Of a stretch of DNA of 64,000 nucleotides, positions 1 to 8,543 are shown piece by piece (positions within the stretch are counted from its first letter, which is position 1; every line of letters begins with the position of its first letter). The notes under the pieces are model-generated. The model saw only the letters and a program-made list of their open reading frames with translations, was not told the origin of the DNA and did not search any database. The translations under genes were made by a program, and so were the position numbers. The stretch is from Gordonibacter sp. 28C. Lineage in GTDB: Bacteria > Actinomycetota > Coriobacteriia > Coriobacteriales > Eggerthellaceae. Location: assembly GCF_003339845.1 (NCBI RefSeq), contig NZ_PPTR01000003.1, forward strand, positions 1 through 64,000. Direction: 5' to 3'.

Positions 1-444
1 AAACTGCGAATACGAGCGTCGGTTTGACACTGCTTGTCGAGATCAGAGATCAAGTGAAGATAGATAGGCTCAAGCTGGAGCAAATCTCTGGCCTGAGCCT
101 TTATTGCCTCTTGACAATGTTCTACTCATATTAACAAAAAGAAGCGGAGGGAAGAGGGGGGATCTTCCCTCCGCTTGGAAGTGCGGCGGATGGCCAGACG
201 AGAGGAGCCTCCGCCGCCGGGTCAGCGGACGATGATCGAAAGCCGGTCTTGCAGGCTGCGGGCGGCCGAACCGCCCCGAGTTCGCTTCCTGCTTGATGGC
301 GACTCGCTTTCGATGCAAGTTAGATTAAGCTAACATCATTCCGTTGACAATAGAAGTTACCTATGACATACATTTTCTCCACAATTGGTACGGCATCGCC
401 GAACCTGACGCGGCCGTGGGCGCGGCCGCTTCCTCAGCATGCAG
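1..444. other. Gene-poor left end
   Basis: No convincing gene is seen here. The open frame on the minus strand in this stretch runs straight through a strong terminator hairpin and has no family-like sequence, so it is not called. The stretch is AT-richer than the genes to its right. A plus-strand TTGACA at 344-349 with CATACA 17 bases later could be a weak promoter, but nothing is encoded just after it on that strand. The left 110 bases may be the 3' flank of a gene or RNA lying outside the window; I could not identify it. Confidence 0.4.
143..177 (-). terminator. Intrinsic terminator, minus strand
   Basis: A perfect 14-bp stem (143-156 with 164-177) with a 7-base loop is followed on the minus strand by a T-rich run (CTTTTTGTTAAT). 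This is a classical rho-independent terminator for leftward transcription, possibly that of the methyltransferase gene that ends at 445. No T run follows on the plus strand. Confidence 0.8.
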
Positions 445-1203
445 TCAAGCCGCTTTTCTAGCCGTGACGAGGCAGCCGTGAGAGCCGGCCTTGCGCCACG
501 AGACCTCGTCGAACCACGTGCCCAATATGCCGCGCATCTCGGCTTCCGAGTAAATGCGCACGTCGCCCTCCCCACCGTACGGCATGAACGCGTTCATGAC
601 GGCGCGGGCAAGACCGGGAAGCCAGCATTCCCCCACAACGAGCACGCCGCCCGCCCGCAGCACGCGCCACGCCTCGAACGCCGCGCGCTCGGGATCGGGA
701 AAATGGTGGAAGGAGTCGTTGCAGTAGACGGCATCGAAGAAACCGTCGGGAAACGGCAAATGCTCGCTGTCCCCCTCCAAGAGCCGCGCCCGCTCGCCAA
801 GCCGTTCGCGCGCCCGAGCGAGCATGGCGTCCGAGAGGTCCACGCCCGCGAGCTCGCAACCGGGAAGCGCCTTTAGCACGAGCTCCGCCAGGGCGCCCGT
901 GCCGCAGCCCAGGTCGAGCACGCGCCGGGGAGAATGCGCCGCAACCTCCTTCACCACATGCGGATACAGCCGACGCGCATGGCTTCCGCAGACCTCTTCG
1001 TCGTAGACGGCGGCCTGCCCATCGAACGTTCGCCTCGAAGCCTCCTTGAGCTCAAGGGCCTTTTGCTCCGTCGCCTGCTTTCGCACATCCGCCCGCCCCT
1101 GCAACGCCGGTCTTTTTTGCACCGCCCCGCCGACCCGACGCTCCGTCGCTTCGCCAGACGGCCGACCCGGCACCTCGCCGCCGCGCCTTTCACCTGCCTT
1201 CAT
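445..1203 (-). CDS. Class I SAM-dependent methyltransferase
   Basis: Predicted cytoplasmic methyltransferase of 252 residues with the Methyltransf_11/UbiE-like fold. The SAM-binding motif I, VLDLGCGTG, is at about residues 95-103, followed by an acidic strand end (GVDLSDAM) and the post-motif segment DAVYCNDSFHHFPD. The substrate cannot be told. The start at 1203 is chosen because AAAGGAG lies 5-6 bases before the ATG; a longer frame reaching 1359 would run through the operator and has no ribosome site. The gene lies just downstream of the TetR gene on the same strand and has a copy of the same operator half-site in its leader, so it is probably controlled by that regulator. Family call is firm, function is not. 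Confidence 0.85.
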   Translation of the reverse strand: MKAGERRGGEVPGRPSGEATERRVGGAVQKRPALQGRADVRKQATEQKALELKEASRRTFDGQAAVYDEEVCGSHARRLYPHVVKEVAAHSPRRVLDLGCGTGALAELVLKALPGCELAGVDLSDAMLARARERLGERARLLEGDSEHLPFPDGFFDAVYCNDSFHHFPDPERAAFEAWRVLRAGGVLVVGECWLPGLARAVMNAFMPYGGEGDVRIYSEAEMRGILGTWFDEVSWRKAGSHGCLVTARKAA

Positions 1204-1214
1204 GACGCTCCTTT

Positions 1215-1233
1215 CTATTGAACATCGTTTAAT
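1215..1233. promoter_or_regulatory. TetR operator half-site of the methyltransferase
   Basis: The 17 bases at 1215-1231 (core ATTGAACATCGTTTA) are identical, in inverted orientation, to 2092-2108 in front of the TetR gene. They lie 12-29 bases before the methyltransferase start. A second arm here is not clear. The shared sequence supports co-regulation by the TetR protein. Confidence 0.6.
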
Positions 1234-1452
1234 ATCATGCTCGAAGAATGCCCCGTTCGACGGGGCCGATAAAGTGCTTTGAAGCCCTGCGCGACGCGGA
1301 CCTGCCCGTTCGTCCTCGCACGGCGCAACCATATGCGCAAAACGTTTCACGTGAAACATTTGTTCGTTATCTCTCTTTTTGATTGCTCGTTTTTTCGTTT
1401 CCGCATCTGCGCTCCCGACAGCCCCTTCTCCTCGTTTCTTGCGGCGCGGCGA

Positions 1453-2034
1453 TCATGTGGGTTCGATCTGCGATTCCAACAGCACGTCGATGTAATTGCG
1501 CACGAGCGCGATCTTCCGCAGGTCGGGCATGCTGCGGTCGGACATGAGCCCCAGTTGCCCGTATGTGATGAAATTGACAAGCACATCGGGGTCGCGCACC
1601 GTCGCCCCCAGACGGCGTGCCTCGGCCTTGACGGCGGCGAGCAGATGCGGGTACATCCGCTCGCACAACGCGAACGAGAGCTGCTCGTGGAACGCTCGGT
1701 TGCCCTCGGCATGGAAAAAATCGTGATAGCGCAGGCCCTCCTCGTCGGCCACTGCGGCGAACAGGGCATCGATCTTGTCGGCCAGGGTCAACCGCCCGTC
1801 GTCGAGGATGCGCAGGAACCCTTCCGTGCATTCCGCAGCGTATGCGTCGAGGGCGGCGGCGAACAGCTTCTGCTTGGAATCGAAATAGTGGTACGCGAGC
1901 CCCGGCGTGACGCCGGCCGCCCGGGCAATATCGCGCATGGACACCGCGTCGTAGCCGCGCTCCACGAACAGGCGCATGGCCGTGTCGAGTATCTCGAGCC
2001 GCCGCTCCTCCGGGTCCTTCACCGTACGCACCAT
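1453..2034 (-). CDS. TetR/AcrR-family transcriptional regulator
   Basis: A 193-residue repressor. The N-terminal helix-turn-helix spans about residues 20-62 (SMRDIARAAGVTPGLAYHYF), followed by a helical ligand-binding domain without recognisable specificity. The ATG at 2034 is preferred over the one at 2064 because AAAGGA lies 7 bases upstream. The promoter region carries an inverted repeat with 9-bp perfect arms, and a matching half-site sits before the downstream methyltransferase gene. This suggests autoregulation plus control of the methyltransferase. The inducer is unknown. Confidence 0.9.
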   Translation of the reverse strand: MVRTVKDPEERRLEILDTAMRLFVERGYDAVSMRDIARAAGVTPGLAYHYFDSKQKLFAAALDAYAAECTEGFLRILDDGRLTLADKIDALFAAVADEEGLRYHDFFHAEGNRAFHEQLSFALCERMYPHLLAAVKAEARRLGATVRDPDVLVNFITYGQLGLMSDRSMPDLRKIALVRNYIDVLLESQIEPT

Positions 2035-2075
2035 CGAGCATCCTTTCTTTCCGTCGAATCCCATGGTGGCACATC

Positions 2076-2108
2076 ATTGAACATTCGTCAATAAACGATG
2101 TTCAATAG
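2076..2108. promoter_or_regulatory. TetR autoregulatory operator
   Basis: Inverted repeat ATTGAACAT (2076-2084) and ATGTTCAAT (2098-2106), extended to an ATTGAACAT(T)CGT half-site on each side. It lies 42-74 bases upstream of the TetR start. Its right half recurs exactly before the methyltransferase gene at 1215-1231. Confidence 0.7.
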
Positions 2109-2186
2109 AATCTGGCGCTGCCACGGAGACTCCATGAAGTTGCCAGCCATCCTTCGGCCTCAAGCGCGACGGCTTCCCGAAGCGCG

Positions 2187-3254
2187 TCAGGCCATGCCGG
2201 CTTCAGGCAGGTCGGCGGCGCTGTCGGCTTCCGTTATCTCACGCACCGGGCGGCAGGGGTTGCCGTAGGCCAGCGTGCGCGGCGGGATGTCCTTCGTCAC
2301 CACGCTGCCCGAGCCGATGACGGCGCCCTCGCCGATGGTCACGCCGGGGTTCACCGTGACGTTCGCCGCGATCCACACGTCGTCGCCCACCGTGATGGGC
2401 AGGTTGCGCTCCCAGAGGTGGCGCGCGCCCTCGTCGTCCTTGCGCATGGCGCGCTCGCGGGCCAGCAGCGGATGCAGCGGCGTGGAGAACGTGCAGCCCG
2501 GCCCCACCCACACGTCGCGGCCGAACGTGATGGCCGCGCCGTCCAAAAACGTGCAGTTGAAATTGAAGAAGCAGCCCGGCCCCACGAAGATGCGGTAACC
2601 GTACTCCATCTGCGCGCCGGCCGAGAGGACGGCGTCCTCCCCGAAAGAGCCCAGAAGGCCGCCCACGAGCTCCTGGCGCTCCTCTTCGGACAGGCCGGCT
2701 TCGGAGTTGAAGCGCCGTATGGCGGCGCGCGTCCGGTTGCGGTCGACCTCGAGCTCGGGCGCGGCGGCGTCGAACCACTCTCCAGACCCCATCTGCGCGC
2801 GGACGCCCTCGGCCCGCTCCATGTGCAGCAGCGGGAACGGGCGGCCGTCGCCGTCGGTTTCCGATCGGGCCACCACGACGAACCCCTCGTGCTCGTAGAA
2901 GCCGCGCGCTTGGGGATTCTGCTCGTTGCAGTCGAGGCGGTGCACGCCCCATTGCCCCACCGCGCGGGCAAGCAGCGCGCGGCCTGCGCCGCGGCCGCGC
3001 GCCTCGGGAGCGCAGAACAGCTTCTCCAGCTTGCCGCCCCGAGCGCCCGCGAACGCGACGACCCGACCGTCCTCGCGAGCGACCGCGAGCCGCTCGTCCG
3101 CGAGCAGCGCGGCGGGCAGATGGGGCCGGATGCCCGCGATGTCGCTCTCGGCGAGGAAGTCGTGCGTCGCGCGCACCGAACGCTCCCACACGCACGCGAA
3201 CTGCTCGATCAGCTCCGGCGTGCGCTCCTGCGGTTCCGTTATCTCGATGTTCAT
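2187..3254 (-). CDS. GNAT acetyltransferase fused to maltose O-acetyltransferase-like domain
   Basis: A 355-residue two-domain fusion. Residues about 1-148 are a GNAT N-acetyltransferase, with the acetyl-CoA loop RGRGAG at 86-91. Residues about 155-345 are a left-handed beta-helix sugar O-acetyltransferase of the Maa/NodL type: a helical maltose-acetyltransferase N-cap, hexapeptide repeats (VGPGCFFNFNC, IGEGAVIGSGSVV) and the active-site histidine in TPLHP at about residue 261. In most genomes these are separate proteins. Both use acetyl-CoA, so this may be a bifunctional acetylase; substrates are unknown. GGAGG lies 7 bases before the ATG. Confidence 0.85.
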   Translation of the reverse strand: MNIEITEPQERTPELIEQFACVWERSVRATHDFLAESDIAGIRPHLPAALLADERLAVAREDGRVVAFAGARGGKLEKLFCAPEARGRGAGRALLARAVGQWGVHRLDCNEQNPQARGFYEHEGFVVVARSETDGDGRPFPLLHMERAEGVRAQMGSGEWFDAAAPELEVDRNRTRAAIRRFNSEAGLSEEERQELVGGLLGSFGEDAVLSAGAQMEYGYRIFVGPGCFFNFNCTFLDGAAITFGRDVWVGPGCTFSTPLHPLLARERAMRKDDEGARHLWERNLPITVGDDVWIAANVTVNPGVTIGEGAVIGSGSVVTKDIPPRTLAYGNPCRPVREITEADSAADLPEAGMA

Positions 3255-3526
3255 GGACGCTTCCTCCCCGTGCTGTCGAACGCTCCGTCCGGCAATGACG
3301 ATCCCATGCCCGCAACAGGGCCTTTCCCGAAGAACGCGGCGATTGCCGCGAGCCCGAGCGTCGGCGCGGAACGGCTACGGGTGCTCACCCTGCGCGCGAG
3401 CCCGTATCCCGGCGCCCCGCCGCCGGTTCATTTTAACGGAAAGAAAGCCGCACGCGGTCGCCGTGCCGGGTATTCGGCCGCGCCGCCCGCCCGCCTCCCG
3501 AACGGCCCCGCCCGAGGCACCGCCCC

Positions 3527-4522
3527 CTACGGCTCAACCGGGGCGCGATCCTCGTGCACCACCATCGCACGCGCCTCCCCCACCTCGACGCGGCCGTCGC
3601 GCAGCAGGGACGCCAGGTCGTCGACCGAAGGGGACGGGCCGGTGCCGGCTATCTCCACGGTCACGCCGTCTTCGGACGTCTTCACGCTCACGGCCTCGTA
3701 GCCCGATCCTTCCAGCCACTGCCGCACCGCCGCGTTCGCCGCATGCTCGTCGGTGGCGCTCTGCACGATCCGGTTGCTCGACGCCACGAGCGGCGCCATC
3801 ACCAGCAGCGTGCCCACGACGGCCGTGGCGTACCACAGGCGACGGGCCGCCGCGCCCTCCCGGCCACACCGCCCGAATCCCATGAGGAAGAAGGCCAGGT
3901 TGCCGGCCAACTGGATGGAGAAGAAGTTCACCAGGAACAGCAGCAGCGCGCCCGCCGCCATCGCAAGCGCGCCTTGCGTGAGCGCCGCGCCCGCCACGCA
4001 CAAAGGCGGCACGATGGACACCGCCACGGCCACGCCCGGCAGCGCCTCGCCGATGTCGTCGCGTGCCGCCGCGAGGGCGCCCACGAACCCGGACGCCACC
4101 GCCACCACAAGGTCCACGACGCGCGGCTCCGTGCGCGACGTCACCTCCGGGTTGCCCGACAGAGGCACCCCGGCGGGCAGCAGGGCCGTCACCAGGCACG
4201 CCACCGCCACCACGACCAGCGCTCCGCCGGCGGCCACGGCGAGCGCCTTGAGCGCTTGGCGCGGACGGCCGCGCGCGATGGCGAACGACGTTCCCATGAT
4301 GGGCATCATGAGCGGGGCAATGATCATGGCGCCGATGATGATGGCCGGAGAGGCGGCCGCGACGCCGCCCGTGGCCACCACGGCCGACAGCACGATGCAC
4401 AAGAAGAACGAGGACAGCTGCTTCAAAGGGTCGTCGATCACGGCGAACAGGCTCCGCTCCATCCCGGCGATGTACGCCTCGTCCACCCTGCCGCCCAGCA
4501 GCACCCGCGCGATCCTTCCCAT
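3527..4522 (-). CDS. DUF389 family membrane protein
   Basis: An integral membrane protein of 331 residues matching the DUF389 (TIGR00341) family. It has about six hydrophobic segments between residues 35 and 250. The family-typical stretch GAMIIAPLMMPIMG is at about residues 64-77, and the signature DIGEALPGVAVAVSIVPPL is near residues 155-173. The C-terminal ~80 residues are a soluble domain. Molecular function is unknown for the family. GGGAGGGG lies just before the ATG. It diverges from the EamA gene across a 188-base gap. Confidence 0.85.
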   Translation of the reverse strand: MGRIARVLLGGRVDEAYIAGMERSLFAVIDDPLKQLSSFFLCIVLSAVVATGGVAAASPAIIIGAMIIAPLMMPIMGTSFAIARGRPRQALKALAVAAGGALVVVAVACLVTALLPAGVPLSGNPEVTSRTEPRVVDLVVAVASGFVGALAAARDDIGEALPGVAVAVSIVPPLCVAGAALTQGALAMAAGALLLFLVNFFSIQLAGNLAFFLMGFGRCGREGAAARRLWYATAVVGTLLVMAPLVASSNRIVQSATDEHAANAAVRQWLEGSGYEAVSVKTSEDGVTVEIAGTGPSPSVDDLASLLRDGRVEVGEARAMVVHEDRAPVEP

Positions 4523-4710
4523 GCCCCTCCCATCGTGTCGGCTTTTCCACGATGGTACCCCGCCGCAAGCGGGCGAACGCGAACCGACACCGAGCGTGAC
4601 CTCAACCGTTAGCGCCCCGTCATCCGCCTGCGGCGGCCCGTCGCGGCGCGATCGCAGACGGAGCTGCTCGCCGCATCATCGAAACCGCCGGCATGGGATA
4701 GAATGGCCCC

Positions 4711-5621
4711 ATGCAGAGGGACACCTTGAAATACTCCGGGATCGTGTTCTTGGCCGGTGCCAGCTACGGCGCCCAGGCCACCACGGTGAAGATAACCTAC
4801 GCCGCCGGCTTCACCTGGACCCAGGTGGTGGCGAGCCAAGCGCTGTTCGCCACGATCCTGTTCGCGGCGGCGCTGCTCGTGCTTCGGGCGCGCGGCAAGC
4901 GCCTCGTGCCGCTCTCCCCCAAGCAGGTGCTGGCCCTCATGGCCTTGGGGCTGAACACGTGCATCGGCACCGTGCTGTACAACTACGCGCTCACCCTTCT
5001 GCCGGTTTCGGTGGCCATCACGCTGCTGTTCCAGTTCACCTGGATGGGCATCGTCGTCCAGTTGGTTGTCGTGCGCCGACGGCCGCGCGCGGCCGAGGTG
5101 ACGGCCGCCGCCGTCATCCTCGGGGGAACGCTTATGGCAAGCGGGATGTTCTCCGACGAAATGGGGGCGCTCGACCCCGTCGGCGTGGCATGCGGGCTGC
5201 TCTTGGCCGTCAGCTGCACCTTCTTCATGTTCTTTTCGAGCCGATCGGGCGCGGTCTGCCGCCCATCCAACGCGGACTCGTCGTGTGCCTGGGAGCGTGC
5301 GTGCTGGGCTTCGCGCTGTGCCCCGACTACTTCGCCAGCGGCGCGCTGCAGGACGGCATCTGGAAGTTCGGCCTGATCCTGGGATTGTGCGCCCTGTTCG
5401 TCCCCGTGGTGCTGTTCGGCATCGCCACGCCGCACCTCACGCCGGGGCTGGCCGCCATCATGGCGTCCTCCGAGCTCCCCTGCGGCATCGCCCTGTCGAC
5501 GCTCGTCATCGGCGAACCGGTCGAAGCGCTCCAGGTCGTCGGCATCGTCGCCATCCTCGCCGGCATCGTCGTCTCGCAGCTGCCCCATCTGCGGCTGCGG
5601 GGCATCGAACCTGCGAATTAA
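4711..5621 (+). pseudogene. EamA/DMT-family transporter, frameshifted
   Basis: The locus would encode a drug/metabolite-type transporter of about 300 residues with ten transmembrane helices. The first half (from the ATG at 4711) reads well in one frame up to about 5255, ending at CTFFMFFSSR. The second half (GLPPIQRGLVVCLGA... to the stop at 5621) continues in another frame, and includes the second EamA repeat. The change of frame corresponds to one missing base near 5255-5260. Without it the first frame ends at 5376 in a hydrophilic nonsense tail. The gene is either a recent pseudogene or carries a sequencing error; the remaining sequence is well preserved, so the lesion is recent. Confidence 0.8.
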
Positions 5622-5729
5622 GAGGCGACAGAAGGGTTCCGAGGGCATCGATCGGGCCCCGCCCCGACGTTCGCCGCACGCTCGCGACTTTCGGCGATCA
5701 TGCTGCGCATGCCTTCGGCAAGCACCGCG

Positions 5730-7238
5730 TTACCGCGCGCATTCCGCTCCGTTGTGGACGGCGAGGGCGATAACGACGCACACGAGGGCCACGCCGGCGA
5801 CGATGCCGGGCGGCGGCGCGAACAGCGCGAGGGCGAAAGACGCCCCCACCAGCGCGAGGGCGCCGTACTCGTAGCAAAGGCGCGGACCGCCCGGGAACAG
5901 GCGGACGGCGTCCAAGCCGCAGCCGAGCACCGACCCCGCGTTCACGAGCACCGCGAGCGCAAGGGCCAACGGCATCGACGTGCCCGCAGGAGCCGACACC
6001 GCCACGACGACGCACGCGAGCAGGGTCGTGACCGCGAACGCGGGCAGCGAGTCGAACGCGAGCAGCTCGAGCACGCCGAACGGCAGGCGGTCGCGCACGA
6101 GCCGGTTGCGCACGTCGTCGCGGAAGGGGCGCGTGGCCTCGCGCACGCCCTGCGTGGTCATAACCATGGCCATCAGCCAGAACAGGAACAGCGCAGGGCC
6201 GCCCGCACCCAGCAGCGCGAGCACCCCCAGCGGCACCACGAGCGCCCCGTGCATGAGCAGCATCGGGATGCCGTCGTATTGGCGCGCGTGCGACAACGCC
6301 GCGCGCGACACGAGCGCGGCGCGGCCCTCCCGGCGCGGCAGGGAGAACCGCACGGTGCGGTCGGCGAACCGGCGGCGGCGCTGGTACTCGGCGATGACGG
6401 TGGGGTCGAGCGGCGACAGCATGCCGAACCGGCACAGGTCGGCGTGAAGCGCGTTCTCCTCGATGACGACGGTCATGTCCATGCGCGGCGCGACGACGGC
6501 GAGCGCGGCGGCGACGGCGGCGCCCGAGGCCGCCGCGCCCGCCGCGAGCGCCACGGGCGTCGCCGGGTCGAGCAGCGCGGCCGCCGGGGCGGCCAGCAGC
6601 GCCGCGATCCAAACGACGGCCAGCGCCGCGAACCCAAGCGCGCACAACACCGTGTTCCGCCGGCGCCAGGCCGGGCTGGCAAGCCGCACGACGCCCGCGA
6701 GCCATCCGACCGCGACCGAGACGCCCGCGAGAGCCGCGAGCGCCAGCGCCAGCCCAACAGGGGAAACCGCGAACACGCCCGCGCTCTCCAACCCGACGCC
6801 CGCCAACCACCCCACGACGCCCGCCGCCGCGGCGCAGGCGGTCGCTTGCACGGAAACGGCCGTGCCCACGAGCGCACGCGCGCTCACCGGGCTGGCGGCC
6901 AGATAGGCTATGTCGGGATGCGACAGCTTCAACGGCGTGCCGCGCACGGCGGCGATGCCGACCCACGCCAGCGCCGCAGCCGGCAGCGCGAGCGCGACGC
7001 GCATCGCCAGCGCGCACACGCCAACGTCCGCGAGCGCGAACGCTCCGACAACGGCCGAGACCAGCGCCGACGCCATGAGCGCGAACCAGGCCAGCATGAT
7101 GCCGACCGCGTACAGCTGGTAGGCGCGCTCGGCCCGACCGCCGTCCTCGACGCCGGCGCCCACAAGATGCATGAACCAGTTGAGCGTCCATCGCGCATGG
7201 CGTGCGCGCAACCAAAGCAGCAGGGACACGTCACGCAT
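5730..7238 (-). CDS. ABC transporter permease, large integral membrane protein
   Basis: A very hydrophobic protein of 502 residues with roughly ten to twelve membrane segments and no recognisable signature beyond that of ABC-2-like exporter permeases. The ATG at 7238 overlaps the end of the ATPase gene by 8 bases, so the two are translationally coupled and very probably form one exporter. A longer frame starting at 7376 lies inside the ATPase gene and is rejected. The exported substrate is unknown. The family assignment rests mainly on topology and context. Confidence 0.75.
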   Translation of the reverse strand: MRDVSLLLWLRARHARWTLNWFMHLVGAGVEDGGRAERAYQLYAVGIMLAWFALMASALVSAVVGAFALADVGVCALAMRVALALPAAALAWVGIAAVRGTPLKLSHPDIAYLAASPVSARALVGTAVSVQATACAAAAGVVGWLAGVGLESAGVFAVSPVGLALALAALAGVSVAVGWLAGVVRLASPAWRRRNTVLCALGFAALAVVWIAALLAAPAAALLDPATPVALAAGAAASGAAVAAALAVVAPRMDMTVVIEENALHADLCRFGMLSPLDPTVIAEYQRRRRFADRTVRFSLPRREGRAALVSRAALSHARQYDGIPMLLMHGALVVPLGVLALLGAGGPALFLFWLMAMVMTTQGVREATRPFRDDVRNRLVRDRLPFGVLELLAFDSLPAFAVTTLLACVVVAVSAPAGTSMPLALALAVLVNAGSVLGCGLDAVRLFPGGPRLCYEYGALALVGASFALALFAPPPGIVAGVALVCVVIALAVHNGAECAR

Positions 7239-7923
7239 CGACGCCTCCGTCGCCTCCGCCGCGCACGTCAAGCCGCCCGCCTTCAAGGTGCAGCAGCAGG
7301 TCGGGAGCCAGGTTGGGCACGTCGTGATGGCAGCTGGCCAGCACCGCGACGCCGTCGGCGCGAGCCTCTTCGACAAGCTCGCTCAGCACGCCGGAGGCAC
7401 CGGGGTCCAACGGCCCGTACGGCTCGTCGAGCAGCATCAGGCGCGGCAGGCGGGCGAACGCCAGCACGAGCGCCAGCTTCTGACGCATGCCGCGCGAGTA
7501 CGACGAGGGCAGCAAGTCGCGCTGCCCTCCCAAGCCGAACCGCTCCATGAGCAGCTCGGAGGGGTCGTCGGCGGCACCCAGGCGGTTGGCCTGCCGCACG
7601 AACCGCAGATGCTCGCCCGCCGTCAGGTCGTCGTAGAAGGAGGGGACGTCGGGCACGAACGCCACCCGGCTTCGCTGCGAGCGGTTCGAGCCGTCGAACC
7701 GCTCGCAGCACAGTTCCACCCGTCCCTCGCTCGGCGCGTCCCATCCGGCCAGGCAGCGCAGAAGCGTCGACTTGCCCGCGCCGTTCGGCCCGGTGAGGAA
7801 CGCCACCTCGCCCGCCCGCAGCGCGAAGGACGCGCCCGCGAACACCTCCGTCCTGCCGTAGCGGTAGGCCAGGTTCTCCACGCGCAGCGCCGTCGCCCGG
7901 CCCCTCGCCTCCCCATCGCCCAT
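7231..7923 (-). CDS. ABC transporter ATP-binding protein
   Basis: An ABC ATPase of 230 residues. Walker A is GPNGAGKST, the Q-loop region follows around FVPDVPSFYDDLT, the signature is degenerate (YSRGMRQKL instead of LSGGQ), and Walker B is LMLLDEPYGPLDP. Degenerate signatures of this kind are common in ABC-2 exporters. The ATG at 7923 is chosen for the AGGGGG site upstream; an upstream TTG at 7962 has no ribosome site. The promoter region shares unusual sequence with that of the XRE regulator gene ending at 9385, which suggests control by that protein. Confidence 0.9.
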   Translation of the reverse strand: MGDGEARGRATALRVENLAYRYGRTEVFAGASFALRAGEVAFLTGPNGAGKSTLLRCLAGWDAPSEGRVELCCERFDGSNRSQRSRVAFVPDVPSFYDDLTAGEHLRFVRQANRLGAADDPSELLMERFGLGGQRDLLPSSYSRGMRQKLALVLAFARLPRLMLLDEPYGPLDPGASGVLSELVEEARADGVAVLASCHHDVPNLAPDLLLHLEGGRLDVRGGGDGGVDA

Positions 7924-7975
7924 GCCGCAGCCCCCTTCGCGCCTCGTTCGCCATCCGACCAAATACCGTCATTTC

Positions 7976-8041
7976 AGTATGAGGACGACCTCCGCTTGAC
8001 GCAATGGAGCAACGGTTGATTCCTTGATGCGCCGGTCAACC
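7976..8041. promoter_or_regulatory. Promoter and operator of the ABC exporter
   Basis: On the minus strand TTGCGT (8004-7999), a 17-base spacer and CATACT (7981-7976) form a promoter for the ABC operon. Just upstream lie TTGACGCAA and the interrupted palindrome GGTTGA (8014-8019)-N16-TCAACC (8036-8041). The same elements with the same spacings occur at 10637-10702 in front of the XRE regulator gene. Confidence 0.65.
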
Positions 8042-8186
8042 GGTGCGAATCGCCCGAACCGTAAGGCAATCGCAAGCTAGGCCCAAGCGCCGCGCAATGC
8101 AGGCCGCGTAGACTCGAACGCGAAGGGCGGCGCAGGCGCTCATGGCACCCCGTCGCGAAAAGCGTCGAATGCGGAAGGAGCCTCGC

Positions 8187-8543
8187 ATGGGGAAGGCGAA
8201 AACATTCATCGGATTGGGAATCGCGCTGGCGGCGGTCCTCGCGCTGGTCGCGGTTGCGGGATGGGCGTTTTACGGCGAGAGCGGCCACGCCTACGTCAAG
8301 GTGGACAACGCCCGCGTCGCCGCCATCGAACCGCGCGCGGGCATGGAATACGAGTACCGCCTGGACGGCGTCGCAGCGGACGGCGCGCAGGCCGAGATCG
8401 CGTTCCAAACGTCGCGCGAGCTGCGCGACGGCGCGTACCTCGATCTGGAGACGAAGCCCCTGCGCGGCGTGGTGAGCTGGGAGGAGGTCGACTACGACGA
8501 GCTGCCCGCCGCCGTACGGGACAAACTGCCGCAGGAAGGCTAG
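8187..8543 (+). CDS. YxeA-family (DUF1093-like) small secreted or anchored protein
   Basis: A 118-residue protein with an N-terminal hydrophobic segment (about residues 7-28) that acts as a membrane anchor or signal peptide. It is followed by a small beta-rich domain resembling the YxeA/DUF1093 family: Y-V-K-V-D near the start, a central EYEYRLDGV, and a C-terminal segment typical of the family. Function is unknown. The ATG at 8187 has GAAGGAG 6 bases upstream; an earlier ATG at 8142 has none. It converges with the M23 gene, overlapping it by 4 bases. Confidence 0.65.
   Translation: MGKAKTFIGLGIALAAVLALVAVAGWAFYGESGHAYVKVDNARVAAIEPRAGMEYEYRLDGVAADGAQAEIAFQTSRELRDGAYLDLETKPLRGVVSWEEVDYDELPAAVRDKLPQEG

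Noticed and set aside
1-120. End of an rRNA operon
   Set aside because: No recognisable 23S, 16S or 5S sequence could be found in these bases.
70-318. Small minus-strand open frame at the left end
   Set aside because: It contains the terminator hairpin 143-177 within the frame and has no ribosome site or family similarity.
7923-7962. TTG start for the ABC ATPase at 7962
   Set aside because: There is no ribosome site before it, while AGGGGG precedes the ATG at 7923, and the added residues show no conservation.
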